A stretch of 64,000 bases of DNA from Blastococcus sp. TBT05-19 (GCF_003319095.1 NZ_QOHI01000001.1:1-64000), one strand, 5' to 3'; positions 17,076-26,221 are shown, counted from the first letter of the stretch. Translations and numbers: made by a program. The notes: a model not told the origin generated them from the letters alone.

Positions 17076-17450
17076 GTGTCGGACAGCCCGCCCCGGCGGG
17101 TGCGCGTCACCAGCCCGCGCACCGTGGCCACCCGCGCCCAGCGGGTCCCGGCCGCCCGCGAGATCGACGCCCAGACGATGCTGGGCGAGGTCTACATGTC
17201 CTCCCTCCTGCGCTCCCAGCTGCGGCTGGCGCTGCTGGCCCTCGCCGCCGTCGGGGTGCTGGTGGGCGGCATCCCCCTGGTGTTCTGGCTGTTCCCCGAC
17301 CTGACGAGCGTCGAGGTGCTCGCCGTGCCGCTCCCGTGGCTGCTCCTGGCGTTCGCGGTCTACCCGTTCCTGTTCGGGATCGGCTGGCTGTACGTGCGCG
17401 CGGCCGAGCGGAACGAGCGGGACTTCGCCGACGTGCTGGAACGGTCGTGA
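17076..17450 (+). CDS. Small DUF485-like membrane subunit of symporter
   Basis: A 124-residue membrane protein with a charged N-terminal tail of about 45 residues, two transmembrane helices (about 47-70 and 82-106), and a short cytoplasmic tail. Its position directly before a solute:sodium symporter copies the position of the DUF485 gene before the second symporter at 19594. It is probably the accessory subunit of the 17470-19002 transporter, though it is too diverged for the DUF485 signature to be certain. Confidence 0.75.
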   Translation: MSDSPPRRVRVTSPRTVATRAQRVPAAREIDAQTMLGEVYMSSLLRSQLRLALLALAAVGVLVGGIPLVFWLFPDLTSVEVLAVPLPWLLLAFAVYPFLFGIGWLYVRAAERNERDFADVLERS

Positions 17451-17469
17451 CCCGCCTCCCCGGCCGGCG

Positions 17470-19002
17470 ATGACCGCCGCGGGCTACAGCGTCCTCGGCG
17501 TGACGGCGGTCTTCGTCGCCACGCTGGCGGTCGGCGCCTACGGCTGGCGGTTCTCCCGCACCACCAGCGACTTCTTCGTCGCCTCCCGCACCGTGCGCCC
17601 AGGGCTCAACGCCTCGGCCATCGGCGGGGAGTACCTCTCCGCCGCGTCCTTCCTCGGGGTCGCCGGGCTGGTGCTCGCCTTCGGCACGGAGATGCTCTGG
17701 TACCCGGTCGGCTGGACCGCCGGCTACCTCGTCCTGCTGGTGCTCGTCGCCGCGCCGCTGCGCCGGTCCGGCGCCTACACGCTGCCCGACTTCGCCGAGA
17801 GCCGGCTCGAGTCGCGCGGGGTGCGGCGGCTGTCCGCGCTGCTCGTCGTCGCCATCGGCTGGCTGTACCTCATGCCGCAGTTCCAGGGGGCCGGCATCGC
17901 GCTCGCGTCCACCACGGGGACCGGCTCCTGGCTCGGCGGCGTGCTCGTCGCGACGGTGGTGCTGGTCAACGTGCTGTTCGGCGGCATGCGGAGCATCACC
18001 TTCGTCCAGGCCTTCCAGTACTGGCTGAAGCTCACCGCGCTGCTGTTCCCGCTGCTGTTCATGGTGGGGATCTGGATGGGTGACGGCGCCGTCTCCCCCG
18101 CCTCCGTCGACGTGGGCTCCGGGAGCACGCCCGGGGATGCCTGGGAGTCGCCGCTGGCCGGGCCGGGGGAGCACCAGCTCTACACGACGTACTCGATCAT
18201 CGTCGCCACCTTCCTCGGGACGATGGGGCTCCCGCACGTGGTGGTGCGCTTCTACACCAACCCCGACGGCGGCGCGGCCCGGCGCACCACCCTGTTCGTC
18301 CTGGCCCTGCTGGGCGTCTTCTACCTCCTGCCGCCGGTGTACGGCGGCCTCGGCCGGCTCTACGCGCCGGACCTCATCGCCGACGGCCGCACCGACTCCG
18401 TGGTGCTGGAGCTCCCGGCCCGCATGCTCGACGGCACGCTGGGGGACCTGCTCTCCGCGCTGACCACGGCCGGGGCGTTCGCGGCGTTCCTGTCGACGTC
18501 GTCCGGGCTGACCGTGGCGGTGGCCGGCGTGATCAGCCAGGACGTGCTGGGGCGCCGGCTCGGCGGGGTGCGGGCCTTCCAGGCCGGTGCCGTCGTCGCC
18601 GTCCTCGTCCCGCTGGGTCTGGCCCTGGCGTCGCAGGGGCTGGGGGTGGCCCAGGCGGTCGGTCTGGCCTTCGCCTTCGCCGCGTCCACCTTCTGCCCGC
18701 TGCTGGTGCTGGGCATCTGGTGGCGCCGGCTCACCGGCGTCGGGGCGATCGCCGGCATGCTGGTGGGCGGCGGTTGCGCCGGCGGGGCGGTGATGGCCAC
18801 GCTGCTCGGGGTGGCACCCGGCGGCTGGACCGGGGCGCTGCTCGGCCAGCCGGCCGCCTGGACCGTTCCCCTGGCCTCCCTGGTCATGGTGGGTGTCTCC
18901 CTCGCCACACCCCGGCGGCTCCCGCCGCACGCCGCGCGCACGATGGTCCGGCTGCACACGCCGGAAGCCGTGCAGCTGGATCGGGGCACCCTGCCCCGGT
19001 GA
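17470..19002 (+). CDS. Sodium:solute symporter, monocarboxylate (ActP-like)
   Basis: A 510-residue symporter of the SSS family with about 13 transmembrane helices. The segment ASAIGGEYLSAASFLGVAGLV matches the sodium-site region of the family, and GTMGLPHVVVRFYTNPD is characteristic of the acetate/pyruvate branch (ActP, MctC). It lies in an operon with the LytS/LytTR pair and a small membrane subunit. It is a paralogue of the symporter at 19594 but lacks that gene's long soluble C-terminus. Substrate is probably a short monocarboxylate such as acetate, propionate or pyruvate. Confidence 0.87.
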   Translation: MTAAGYSVLGVTAVFVATLAVGAYGWRFSRTTSDFFVASRTVRPGLNASAIGGEYLSAASFLGVAGLVLAFGTEMLWYPVGWTAGYLVLLVLVAAPLRRSGAYTLPDFAESRLESRGVRRLSALLVVAIGWLYLMPQFQGAGIALASTTGTGSWLGGVLVATVVLVNVLFGGMRSITFVQAFQYWLKLTALLFPLLFMVGIWMGDGAVSPASVDVGSGSTPGDAWESPLAGPGEHQLYTTYSIIVATFLGTMGLPHVVVRFYTNPDGGAARRTTLFVLALLGVFYLLPPVYGGLGRLYAPDLIADGRTDSVVLELPARMLDGTLGDLLSALTTAGAFAAFLSTSSGLTVAVAGVISQDVLGRRLGGVRAFQAGAVVAVLVPLGLALASQGLGVAQAVGLAFAFAASTFCPLLVLGIWWRRLTGVGAIAGMLVGGGCAGGAVMATLLGVAPGGWTGALLGQPAAWTVPLASLVMVGVSLATPRRLPPHAARTMVRLHTPEAVQLDRGTLPR

Positions 19003-19136
19003 CCCGGTGCGCTGCCCTGATCGCCGCGCCGCGGCCCTGACCGCTCGTCCCGCCGTACCTGCCGTACGGCGACGGCCGGTCACCTTTCGGCGCACACCGG
19101 GGTGAGGCAGCCCACTCCTGGCGTCGTCGCCCCTAA

Positions 19137-19152
19137 CGTGACACCGCTCACA
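19137..19152. promoter_or_regulatory. CRP/GlxR-like operator upstream of the acetate symporter operon
   Basis: CGTGA-N6-TCACA differs from the CRP/GlxR consensus TGTGA-N6-TCACA by one base. It lies 53 bp upstream of the DUF485 gene start, in the only sizeable gap (203 bp) between the two symporter modules. cAMP-dependent control of carboxylate uptake is well known for GlxR in Corynebacterium; its action here is inferred from the motif alone. Confidence 0.55.
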
Positions 19153-19205
19153 CGCTGTCCGCAGGGCTGCGAGCGACCACCCCGATCCCGCCAGGAGGAC
19201 GCACC

Positions 19206-19601
19206 TTGACCGAACCCACGGAACGGCGCCTGCTGACCCCGGAGGAGTACCTGCAAGCCCAGAACTCCCCCGAGTTCGCCGAACTGAAGAGCCGGTTCCG
19301 CCGGTTCGCGTTCCCGATGACCTTCGCGTTCCTCGCCTGGTACCTGCTCTACGTCCTGCTCTCGACGTACGCGCCGGACTTCATGTCCACCCCGGTCTTC
19401 GGGAACGTCAACCTCGGCATCCTGCTCGGCCTCGGCCAGTTCGTGTCGACGTTCGTGATCACCCACCTGTACGTCGCGCACGCGAACAAGCGCACCGACC
19501 CCATCGCCGACGAGATGCGCGAGCGGCTCGAGCGGCACGACTTCGCGCCGGGTGACGGAACCACGCCGCACGAGACCACCGGAGGGGCCACCCGTGCCTG
19601 A
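19206..19601 (+). CDS. DUF485 membrane protein (symporter subunit)
   Basis: A 131-residue protein of the DUF485 family, the YjcH-type partner of ActP. The N-terminal signature is LTPEEYLQAQNSPEFAELKS, then two transmembrane helices (about 36-55 and 70-93) joined by the short loop STYAPDFMSTPVFG. The TTG start at 19206 has a good GGAGGA site. The gene overlaps the following symporter by 8 bp, so the two are translationally coupled. Confidence 0.9.
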   Translation: MTEPTERRLLTPEEYLQAQNSPEFAELKSRFRRFAFPMTFAFLAWYLLYVLLSTYAPDFMSTPVFGNVNLGILLGLGQFVSTFVITHLYVAHANKRTDPIADEMRERLERHDFAPGDGTTPHETTGGATRA

Positions 19602-21234
19602 CCTGCTCGCAGCCGACAGCACGATCGGCAACCCGACGATCAACATCGCCATCTTCGGCGCCTTCGTCCTCGTGACGCTGGCCATCACCTTCAAGGCCAG
19701 CCGCAACAACAAGAGCGCGGCGGACTACTACGCGGCCGGCCGGAACATCAGCGGCACCCAGAACGGCCTGGCCATCGCGGGTGACTACCTGTCGGCCGCC
19801 TCGTTCCTGGGCATCGCCGGTGCCATCGCCGTCTTCGGCTACGACGGCTTCCTGTACTCCATCGGCTTCCTCGTGGCGTGGCTGGTCGCGCTGCTGCTCG
19901 TCGCCGAGCTGATGCGCAACACCGCGCGGTTCACGATGGCCGACGTCCTGGCCTTCCGGATGCGGCAGCGGCCGGTCCGCATGGCTGCGGCGATCTCCAC
20001 GCTGGCGGTCTCGCTCTTCTACCTGCTGGCGCAGATGGCCGGCGCCGGTGGCCTGGTCACCCTGCTGCTGGGCGTGACCGGCGAGGCCGCGCAGGCCGTC
20101 GTCGTCACCGTCGTCGGCGCGCTGATGATCTTCTACGTGCTCGTCGGCGGCATGCGCGGCACCACCTACGTGCAGATCATCAAGGCCACGCTGCTGATCC
20201 TCGGTGCGCTGGTCATGACCATCTGGGTGCTCGGCAAGTACGGGTTCAACCTGTCCGCGCTGCTCGGTGGGGCGCAGGACCTGGCCGTCGAGGGCCGCGA
20301 GGTCACCAAGCCCGGCGCCCAGTACGGCGCGACGGAGGTCTCGAAGCTGGACTTCGTCTCGCTCGGCCTGGCCCTGGTGCTGGGCACCGCGGGCCTGCCG
20401 CACGTGCTGATGCGCTTCTACACGGTGCCCACGGCCAAGGACGCCCGGAAGTCGGTCGTCTGGGCCATCTGGCTGATCGGCATCTTCTACCTGTTCAGCC
20501 TGGTCATCGGCTACGGCGCCGGTGCGCTGGTCGGCCCGGAGCGCATCCTCGGCGCCCCCGGTGCGGTCAACGCCGCGGCCCCGCTGCTGGCCTTCGAGCT
20601 GGGTGGCACGGTGCTGCTGGGCATCATCGCCGGCGTCGCGTTCGCCACGATCCTCGCGGTGGTCGCGGGTCTGACCATCACGGCGTCGGCGTCCTTCGCG
20701 CACGACGTGTACGCCTCGGTGATCAAGAAGGGTCAGGTGAGCGGCAACGGCGAGGTCAAGGTCGCCCGCATCACCGCCATCGTGATCGGCGCGATCTCGA
20801 TCGGGCTGGGCATCCTGGCCCTGCAGGCGGGCCTGAACATCGCCTTCCTCGTGGCGCTGGCCTTCGCCATCGCGGCGTCGGCGAACCTGCCCACGATCAT
20901 CTACACGCTGTTCTGGAAGAAGTTCACCACCCAGGGCGCGCTGTGGTCGATCTACGGCGGGCTCATCGCGTGCCTGACGCTGATCATCTTCTCCCCCGTG
21001 GTCTCCGGTGCGCCGGTGAACCCGGTGACCGGGAAGAGCCCGTCGCTGTTCCAGGACGTGGACTTCTCCTGGTTCCCGCTGAACAACCCGGGTCTGGTGT
21101 CCATCCCGCTGTCGTTCTTCCTCGGCTGGCTGGGCAGCAAGCTGTCGAAGGACCGCGGCGACGAGCTCAAGAACGCCGAGCTCGAGGTGCGTGCCTTCAC
21201 CGGCATCGGGGCGGAGAAGGCCGTCGCTCACTGA
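19594..21234 (+). CDS. actP: Cation/acetate symporter
   Basis: A 546-residue SSS-family transporter taking up acetate or other monocarboxylates with sodium or protons. It opens with the YYAAGRNISGTQNGLAIAGD region, followed by DYLSAASFLGIAGAIA. GTAGLPHVLMRFYTVPTAKDAR and ASASFAHDVYASVIKKG are hallmarks of ActP. There are about 13 helices. The GTG at 19594 is preceded by GGAGGGG and lies within the DUF485 gene. Control by a CRP/GlxR-like protein is suggested by a site 53 bp upstream of the operon. Confidence 0.92.
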   Translation: MPDLLAADSTIGNPTINIAIFGAFVLVTLAITFKASRNNKSAADYYAAGRNISGTQNGLAIAGDYLSAASFLGIAGAIAVFGYDGFLYSIGFLVAWLVALLLVAELMRNTARFTMADVLAFRMRQRPVRMAAAISTLAVSLFYLLAQMAGAGGLVTLLLGVTGEAAQAVVVTVVGALMIFYVLVGGMRGTTYVQIIKATLLILGALVMTIWVLGKYGFNLSALLGGAQDLAVEGREVTKPGAQYGATEVSKLDFVSLGLALVLGTAGLPHVLMRFYTVPTAKDARKSVVWAIWLIGIFYLFSLVIGYGAGALVGPERILGAPGAVNAAAPLLAFELGGTVLLGIIAGVAFATILAVVAGLTITASASFAHDVYASVIKKGQVSGNGEVKVARITAIVIGAISIGLGILALQAGLNIAFLVALAFAIAASANLPTIIYTLFWKKFTTQGALWSIYGGLIACLTLIIFSPVVSGAPVNPVTGKSPSLFQDVDFSWFPLNNPGLVSIPLSFFLGWLGSKLSKDRGDELKNAELEVRAFTGIGAEKAVAH

Positions 21235-21250
21235 GTGCGTTCGTCCGCTG

Positions 21251-21286
21251 GGGGCCCATTCCTCGATCCGTCGGGGGGTGGGCCCC
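21251..21286 (+). terminator. Terminator after actP
   Basis: An 8-bp perfect GC stem (GGGGCCCA and TGGGCCCC) with a 20-base loop, starting 16 bp after the actP stop and followed by TTCG. It sits between convergent genes. Confidence 0.65.
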
Positions 21287-21351
21287 TTCGCGTGTCGTGG
21301 GTGCCGCGGTGCGGTCGCCACCGCCGCGCTGCAGCGCGGCGGTCGTGGCGC

Positions 21352-21591
21352 TCAGGCGGCGGCCGCGGGGGCGGGTTCGGGCGCGACGACGGCGGGGGCG
21401 ACGACGACGGCGGCGCGCTGCCGGTGCCGCAGCGCCCAGCGGGCGGTGAGACCGGCGAGGACGACGACGCCGCCCAGCGTGGGGCGCCCGGGATGGGCGA
21501 GGGCCACGGCGATGGCGGCCGCGTAGACCACCGACAGCAGGACCGCGGGCAGCGGCAGGTGGGGCAGGCGGAGGTGCGCGAACGGGTGCAC
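21352..21591 (-). CDS. Hypothetical small membrane protein
   Basis: A 79-residue product, unrecognised. One or two hydrophobic helices (about 12-50) are followed by a basic segment (ARWALRHRQRA) and an Ala/Pro-rich tail. The GTG at 21591 has a GGAAGG site eight bases upstream; an upstream GTG at 21639 adds an Arg/Pro-rich stretch without a ribosome site. It lies downstream of the Mn catalase on the same strand. Coding status is plausible but not proven. Confidence 0.5.
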   Translation of the reverse strand: MHPFAHLRLPHLPLPAVLLSVVYAAAIAVALAHPGRPTLGGVVVLAGLTARWALRHRQRAAVVVAPAVVAPEPAPAAAA

Positions 21592-21693
21592 GGCGATGAC
21601 CTTCCGGGAGGGACGGGCCCGCCGGGCCGGCGGCCGCACCCGCGAGGGGCGGCCACCGGCACGGCGACGGCGCGGTGAGGAGCAGCTCGGTGC

Positions 21694-22554
21694 CTAGGTG
21701 AGCAGGTCCTTGGCCTTCTGGAGCACGTTCTTGGTGTCCGACTGCGGCGTCCCGAACAGGCGCGGGTCGCCCGGGGGCAGGATCGGGGCGTCGGCGGTGG
21801 CCTCGATCGGGCGGGCCGAGAAGGTGCCCCGACCGTCGATCGAGGGACCGGAGGCCCAGCGGCCGGCAGCGGCGTCGGGACCGTCCGAGGCGTCGATGAA
21901 GACGTAGCCGAGGTCGCCGACCTCCTCCTCCAGCGGGAAGGCCTCGGGCACCGGGACGTTCTCCAGCCCGTCGGCCTTGAGCTCCTCGAGGGCCGCGAGC
22001 CACTGCTGCTGGTGGTAGTGGTCCCGGGTGACGAGGAACCGGAGCATGTCCTTCACGCCCGGGTCGTCGGTCATGTTGTAGAGCCGCGCCACCTGCAGCC
22101 GGCCCTGCATCTCGGCCGTGGCGTTGTACATGAAGTCCGCGTACAGGTTGCCGCTGGCGGTCACGTACGCGCCGGTCCACGGGTTGCCCATGCTGTCCAT
22201 GTACGAGGCGCCGGCCCCGTTGGCGATGGCGTGCTGCGGGTTGTGCTGCCCGTAGCCGGCGGCGGCCTCCTTGGTGCGGTCGGCCGAGTCCGGCTTCAGC
22301 GGGATGTGGTCGAGCAGCCGGTCGATCATCGTCACGATCATCTCGACGTGGGCGAGCTCCTCGGTGCCGATGGCGAGGAGCAGGTCCTTGTACTTGCCGG
22401 GGAGCCGGCAGTTCCAGCCCTGCAGCAGGTACTGGGTGGCGACCGTCATCTCGCCCCACTGGCCGCCGAGGACCTCCTGCATCTTGCGGGCGAAGTCCGG
22501 GTCGGGGCCGTCGGGCTTGGCCTCGTACTGCAGAGCGTGGGTGTGCGTGAACAT
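21694..22554 (-). CDS. Manganese catalase
   Basis: A non-heme catalase of 286 residues that disproportionates hydrogen peroxide at a dimanganese site. All five ligands known from the Lactobacillus enzyme occur at the same residue numbers: E35 (QWGEMTVATQ), E66 and H69 (TEELAHVEM), E148 (TAEMQGR) and H181 (DHYHQQQW). The C-terminal part (DLGYVFIDASDG, DPRLFGTPQ) is the family's subunit-interlocking extension. It is a cytosolic stress enzyme, monocistronic or followed by one small membrane gene. Confidence 0.95.
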   Translation of the reverse strand: MFTHTHALQYEAKPDGPDPDFARKMQEVLGGQWGEMTVATQYLLQGWNCRLPGKYKDLLLAIGTEELAHVEMIVTMIDRLLDHIPLKPDSADRTKEAAAGYGQHNPQHAIANGAGASYMDSMGNPWTGAYVTASGNLYADFMYNATAEMQGRLQVARLYNMTDDPGVKDMLRFLVTRDHYHQQQWLAALEELKADGLENVPVPEAFPLEEEVGDLGYVFIDASDGPDAAAGRWASGPSIDGRGTFSARPIEATADAPILPPGDPRLFGTPQSDTKNVLQKAKDLLT

Positions 22555-22657
22555 CTCGTGCTCCCTGCTGCGTCGTCGCGCCGCCGCTGCTGCGGTGACA
22601 CCAGGGAGATGCCCCCGCCCGCTGGCCCGCCCGTGCCGACCCCTGGCCCGCGGGGGC

Positions 22658-23389
22658 CTACCTGTCGGGGAGCTGGATCGTGAGCGTGAACGCCGCGCGG
22701 CTGCCGGCCCACACGATCCGGCCGCCGAGCTCGCGGGTCTGCCGGCGCACCGACCAGAGCCCCAGCCCGGTCAGGTCCAGCGGCGGCTCGGGCCTGCTGA
22801 GGTGGCCCACCACCCGGCCGGTCGGGACGCCGGCCTGCGTCAGGGACAGGTCGACCCAGCCGCGGCGCCGGCCCACCCGCAGCAGCACGGGGCGCCCGGC
22901 GCCGTGCCGGTGCGCGTTCTCCAGCAGGTTGGTGAGGATCCGGCCGACCCGGGCATCCGCGACCCCGACCTCGTCGGCGCCGTCGGCCATCTCGACGGAC
23001 AGCAGCGCCCGCGGCAGCCCGGCACTGGCGACCGCCGCCTGGAGCACGTCGCGGAGCAGCCGTGTTCCCGCCCGGGGTGGAGCGCCCGCCGTGGCGTCGG
23101 CCGTGCGCAGCATCGAGGAGAGGTGCGCCGTCTGGGCCCGGGCCAGGTCGAGCAGCTCCCGGCCGCCGTCCGGCAGGCGGTCGAGGCTGCCCAGGACCGC
23201 CTCCAGGGAGGCCAGCGGGCTGCGCATGTCGTGGCACAGCGCGCGCAGGACGGCGTCCTCGGTGCTGGGCGGCGGGGTGGGCGTCCCGCCGCGCCGGGGG
23301 CGCGGAAGATGCGCGCGGAGCACGCGGGCGAGATCGTTGAGCAGTCCGTGGCTGGGCTTCGACGTCGGGACGTCAGGAGCGAGGGTCAC
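22658..23389 (-). CDS. Soluble sensor histidine kinase
   Basis: A 243-residue kinase with no membrane or recognisable sensor domain. The phospho-histidine is in LCHDMRSPLASLEAVLGS. The ATPase domain has the N box LTNLLENAHRHGAG and a G box around LTGLGLWSVRRQTRELGG, while the intervening D box is poorly conserved. The GTG at 23389 has a GAGGAGG site. It is divergent from a response regulator gene 60 bp away, its probable partner. Input may come from another protein, since the first 50 residues are a proline/arginine-rich linker. Confidence 0.8.
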   Translation of the reverse strand: MTLAPDVPTSKPSHGLLNDLARVLRAHLPRPRRGGTPTPPPSTEDAVLRALCHDMRSPLASLEAVLGSLDRLPDGGRELLDLARAQTAHLSSMLRTADATAGAPPRAGTRLLRDVLQAAVASAGLPRALLSVEMADGADEVGVADARVGRILTNLLENAHRHGAGRPVLLRVGRRRGWVDLSLTQAGVPTGRVVGHLSRPEPPLDLTGLGLWSVRRQTRELGGRIVWAGSRAAFTLTIQLPDR

Positions 23390-23449
23390 GGGCACCTCCT
23401 CACGAGGACCGGTCAGCAACGCCGGGGGACGACGGGCGACAGGGGAGAA

Positions 23450-24166
23450 GTGTCGGAGACCGACGGCGCGCTCACTGCTGAACGCGGAACACCGGTGGAC
23501 GTCGTGGTCGTGGACGACCACCCGCTGTTCACACGGGGCCTGACCCTGCTGCTGCCGGGACTGAGCGGCGGCAGGGTGCGCGTGGTGGGGACGACGGACG
23601 ACGCCTCGGCGGCGGCCGCGCTCGTGCGGCGCCACCACGCGGACGTGGCGATCGTGGACCTGCACATGCCGCCTCCCGGGGGGACCAGGGCGATCGCGGC
23701 GATCCGGCGGGCCGACCCGATGGTGCGGGTGGTGGCGCTGTCGGGGCTGGCCGAGGCCGACGCGGCGATCGAGGCGCTGCGGGCCGGGGCCGCGGGCTTC
23801 CTGCCGAAGACCGCCGACCCCGAGCACCTGGTGCTCCCGCTGCTCGCCGTCCTCGACGGCTGGTCGGTGGTCCCCGAGGCGCTGCTGCGGCAGCTGCTGG
23901 CCGACGCGACCCCGGCCGGGGACAGCGTCGCGGACAGGCTCACCGCGGACGAGCGGCGGCTGTGGCGGCTGATCGCCGAGGGCACCAGCACGGTGGACAT
24001 CGCCACGACGCTGCACGTCTCGGAGCGGACGACGAAGCGGCTGGTGGCGCACCTGCTGCGCCGGCTGGACGTGGCCACCCGGGTGGAGGCGGCCGCGCTG
24101 GCCGGACGGGAGGGGCTGGGGAAGGACAGCGGTCCGGGGCGGCAGGCCGGTGGCCTGGCGGGGTGA
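23450..24166 (+). CDS. LuxR-family response regulator
   Basis: A 238-residue regulator. The receiver has VVDDHPLFTRGL, the phospho-Asp in VAIVDLHMPPPGG, and the Lys in GFLPKTADPEH. The C-terminal HTH is LTADERRLWRLIAEGTSTV followed by LHVSERTTKRLVAHLLRRL; the usual ExEVL of LuxR proteins is replaced by DERRLW, a mild divergence. The GTG at 23450 follows AGGGGAGAA closely; GTG 23495 is a shorter option. It is divergent from the soluble kinase. Targets may include the adjacent Mn catalase, which is inference from position only. Confidence 0.82.
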   Translation: MSETDGALTAERGTPVDVVVVDDHPLFTRGLTLLLPGLSGGRVRVVGTTDDASAAAALVRRHHADVAIVDLHMPPPGGTRAIAAIRRADPMVRVVALSGLAEADAAIEALRAGAAGFLPKTADPEHLVLPLLAVLDGWSVVPEALLRQLLADATPAGDSVADRLTADERRLWRLIAEGTSTVDIATTLHVSERTTKRLVAHLLRRLDVATRVEAAALAGREGLGKDSGPGRQAGGLAG

Positions 24167-24239
24167 CCGGCACGCGATGTCATCGCCGCCCCGCTACCCG
24201 GGCCGGTGATCGTCACGCGCGGAGGAAGGAAAGGTTCAC

Positions 24240-25709
24240 CTACCTCTGGTTCGCCGGGTCCAGGGCGCGGGCCCAGGACCCGCTGGCTGCCGCGGTGAAG
24301 GACGGCGTCTCGGCCGCGGCCATGTCCACCGCCGCGTAGCCGCCGCTACCCGCGCCCACGCACGCGGTGACCGTGGCCAGGCCGGCGCGGCGCTGGAACC
24401 ACGACTGCCTGACCTGCCAGCCGATGACCGCGCGGCGCTCGAGCACGATCTGCTCGCGCACCAGCCAGCCGCGCCGGACGCTGAACGAGCGCGGTCCCGC
24501 GGCGTGCCCGAGCGCGGCGTAGAGGCTCCGGGCCAGCAGCACGCCGAGCACGGTGACGACGGCGCCGGCGATCGCGAGCTCCCAGTGGCCCGTCCTCGCG
24601 CCCAGCACGAGCCCACCCGCCGTGACGGCGAGGCCGGTGACCAGGGCCCGGATGATGCGTCGTCGTCGGGCCGCGGCGGGGTGGGCTCGCAGCGGGCCAG
24701 GGTCCGCGACCAGCAGGGAGGCCAGCGACCACGCCTCGTCCCGCGGGCCGAGCGGCAGCAGCTGACCGCGCCGTGCGGCGTCGGCGAGACCGGTGACCAG
24801 GGCGGTCGCCCTCCCGGCGCCGACCAGCCGCATGCCGAGGCCCTCGGAGACGCTGACCCCACGGACCCGGTCGATCTCCAGCTCGGTGTGCCGGCGGGTG
24901 AACAACCCGCGGACGGCCACGAGCGAGCTCCCGCGCCGGGTCAGCCGGAAACCCCAGTTGACGATCGCCGCGCCGATGACCGATCCGGCGACCAGGAGCA
25001 GCAGCGCGCCTCCGACGACGCCCGCCGCCACGGCCCAGGCCGCCGCGGGGAGCTCGACGTCGAAGAGGTCGCCCACCGGGTCGCCGGGGACGTCGTCGAG
25101 CACGCGCGAGAGCGCACCCAGGGCGGCAGCGGGGAGAGCGAGGTAGCTGCCCACCAGCGGCGCGTAGAGCAGCCAGCGGTTGTCCCAGCGGGAGAGCTCC
25201 TCCTCGACGGGCTCCGGGGAGGGCTCGTCGGCGGGCGTTCCGCGGTGGGTGAGGACGGCGACCCGCAGCCGGTCCCCTTCTGCGCGGGAGACGCCGTCGA
25301 CCACGACCTCCTCGTCCTCGCCCGCGGCGCCGGCGGCGGCGTCGACGCGCACCCGCACCAGGCCGAACAGCCGGTGCAGGAGCGGGGCCTCGACCTCCAC
25401 GCCGCGGATGCGGTCGTTCGGCACGGTGCGCACCGAGCGGGAGAGCAGCCCCCGGGTGATGACGACGGAGCTCGGCCCGTCGGCGTAGGAGAACCGCCAC
25501 CAGGACAGCGCCGCGGCGGCCAGCGAGAGCACGGTGATGCCGACCGCCATCAGCGCGATCGTCGTCAGCCCGCCGCCGAAGCCGAAGCCCGCCACGATCG
25601 GGATGAGGATCGGGACCAGCTGCCGGGCCTGCTTGAACGTGACGGTGTGCACCAGCACGATCCGCGACGACGTGCGGCGGATGCCGGGCGCGACGAGCGG
25701 CGGCGTCAC
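24240..25709 (-). CDS. Bacterial PH-domain membrane protein, YdbT-like
   Basis: A 489-residue membrane protein with two or three bPH_2 (DUF304) modules separated by paired transmembrane helices (about 30-60, 190-260 and 350-390). The PH modules show SVVITRGLLSRSVRTVPNDRIRGVEVE, with later copies at LVAVRGLFTRRHTELEIDRVRGVSV and SVRRGWLVREQIVLERRAVIG. The start overlaps the stop of the preceding PH-domain gene by 4 bp (GTGA). This two-gene pair matches the YdbS/YdbT arrangement, proposed to act in membrane homeostasis and bacteriocin resistance. Confidence 0.85.
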   Translation of the reverse strand: MTPPLVAPGIRRTSSRIVLVHTVTFKQARQLVPILIPIVAGFGFGGGLTTIALMAVGITVLSLAAAALSWWRFSYADGPSSVVITRGLLSRSVRTVPNDRIRGVEVEAPLLHRLFGLVRVRVDAAAGAAGEDEEVVVDGVSRAEGDRLRVAVLTHRGTPADEPSPEPVEEELSRWDNRWLLYAPLVGSYLALPAAALGALSRVLDDVPGDPVGDLFDVELPAAAWAVAAGVVGGALLLLVAGSVIGAAIVNWGFRLTRRGSSLVAVRGLFTRRHTELEIDRVRGVSVSEGLGMRLVGAGRATALVTGLADAARRGQLLPLGPRDEAWSLASLLVADPGPLRAHPAAARRRRIIRALVTGLAVTAGGLVLGARTGHWELAIAGAVVTVLGVLLARSLYAALGHAAGPRSFSVRRGWLVREQIVLERRAVIGWQVRQSWFQRRAGLATVTACVGAGSGGYAAVDMAAAETPSFTAAASGSWARALDPANQR

Positions 25710-26221
25710 GTCGCCTGGTCGCGGACCAGCTCGGCCCGGCGGGCGAGGTCGTCGGCGACGCGCTGCGCCATGCCGTGCTCCAGGTGCCAGATGCGCACGG
25801 TGCCCTGGCTGGACGCGGTGAGGACCGCGACGGTGGCCAGCCCGAACATCTGCTGCAGCACGCCGCGGGTCACGTCGACGGTCTGGATGCGGCTGATGGG
25901 CACCAGCGTCCAGGTCTGGGTGAGCCAGCCGGTGCGCGTGTAGGCGGCCTCGGCGGTGATCTCCCAGCGGTAGACCCGGTGCTTGACCCACGGGCGGATG
26001 CCCACGGCGACCACCGTGTGCAGGGCGGCGGCGATCGGCAGCACCCAGCGCAGGACCGGCACCGGGCCGCCCGCCGATGCGGGGACGAACAGCAGGAAGG
26101 CCCCGGCGCCGAGCCAGAGGATCACCGTGCTGATGGCGCTCTCGACCGTCCACAGGCCGATCGCCGAGCGCGGGAGCTCCCAGGCGGGCTCGCGGACGGC
26201 CGGAGCCGGGACGGTGGTCAT
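25706..26221 (-). CDS. Bacterial PH-domain protein, YdbS-like
   Basis: A 171-residue membrane protein. Two transmembrane helices (about 25-75) precede one bPH_2 domain with YRWEITAEAAYTRTGWLTQTWT and VPISRIQTVDVTRGVLQQMFGL, the family's conserved heart. The ATG at 26221 has GGGAG upstream. It is the first gene of the coupled PH-domain pair. Confidence 0.85.
   Translation of the reverse strand: MTTVPAPAVREPAWELPRSAIGLWTVESAISTVILWLGAGAFLLFVPASAGGPVPVLRWVLPIAAALHTVVAVGIRPWVKHRVYRWEITAEAAYTRTGWLTQTWTLVPISRIQTVDVTRGVLQQMFGLATVAVLTASSQGTVRIWHLEHGMAQRVADDLARRAELVRDQAT

Noticed and set aside
24167..24239. Terminator between the LuxR regulator and PH-domain genes.
   Set aside because: Only weak, mismatched complementarity around GCGATG and CGTCACGCGC; not convincing.
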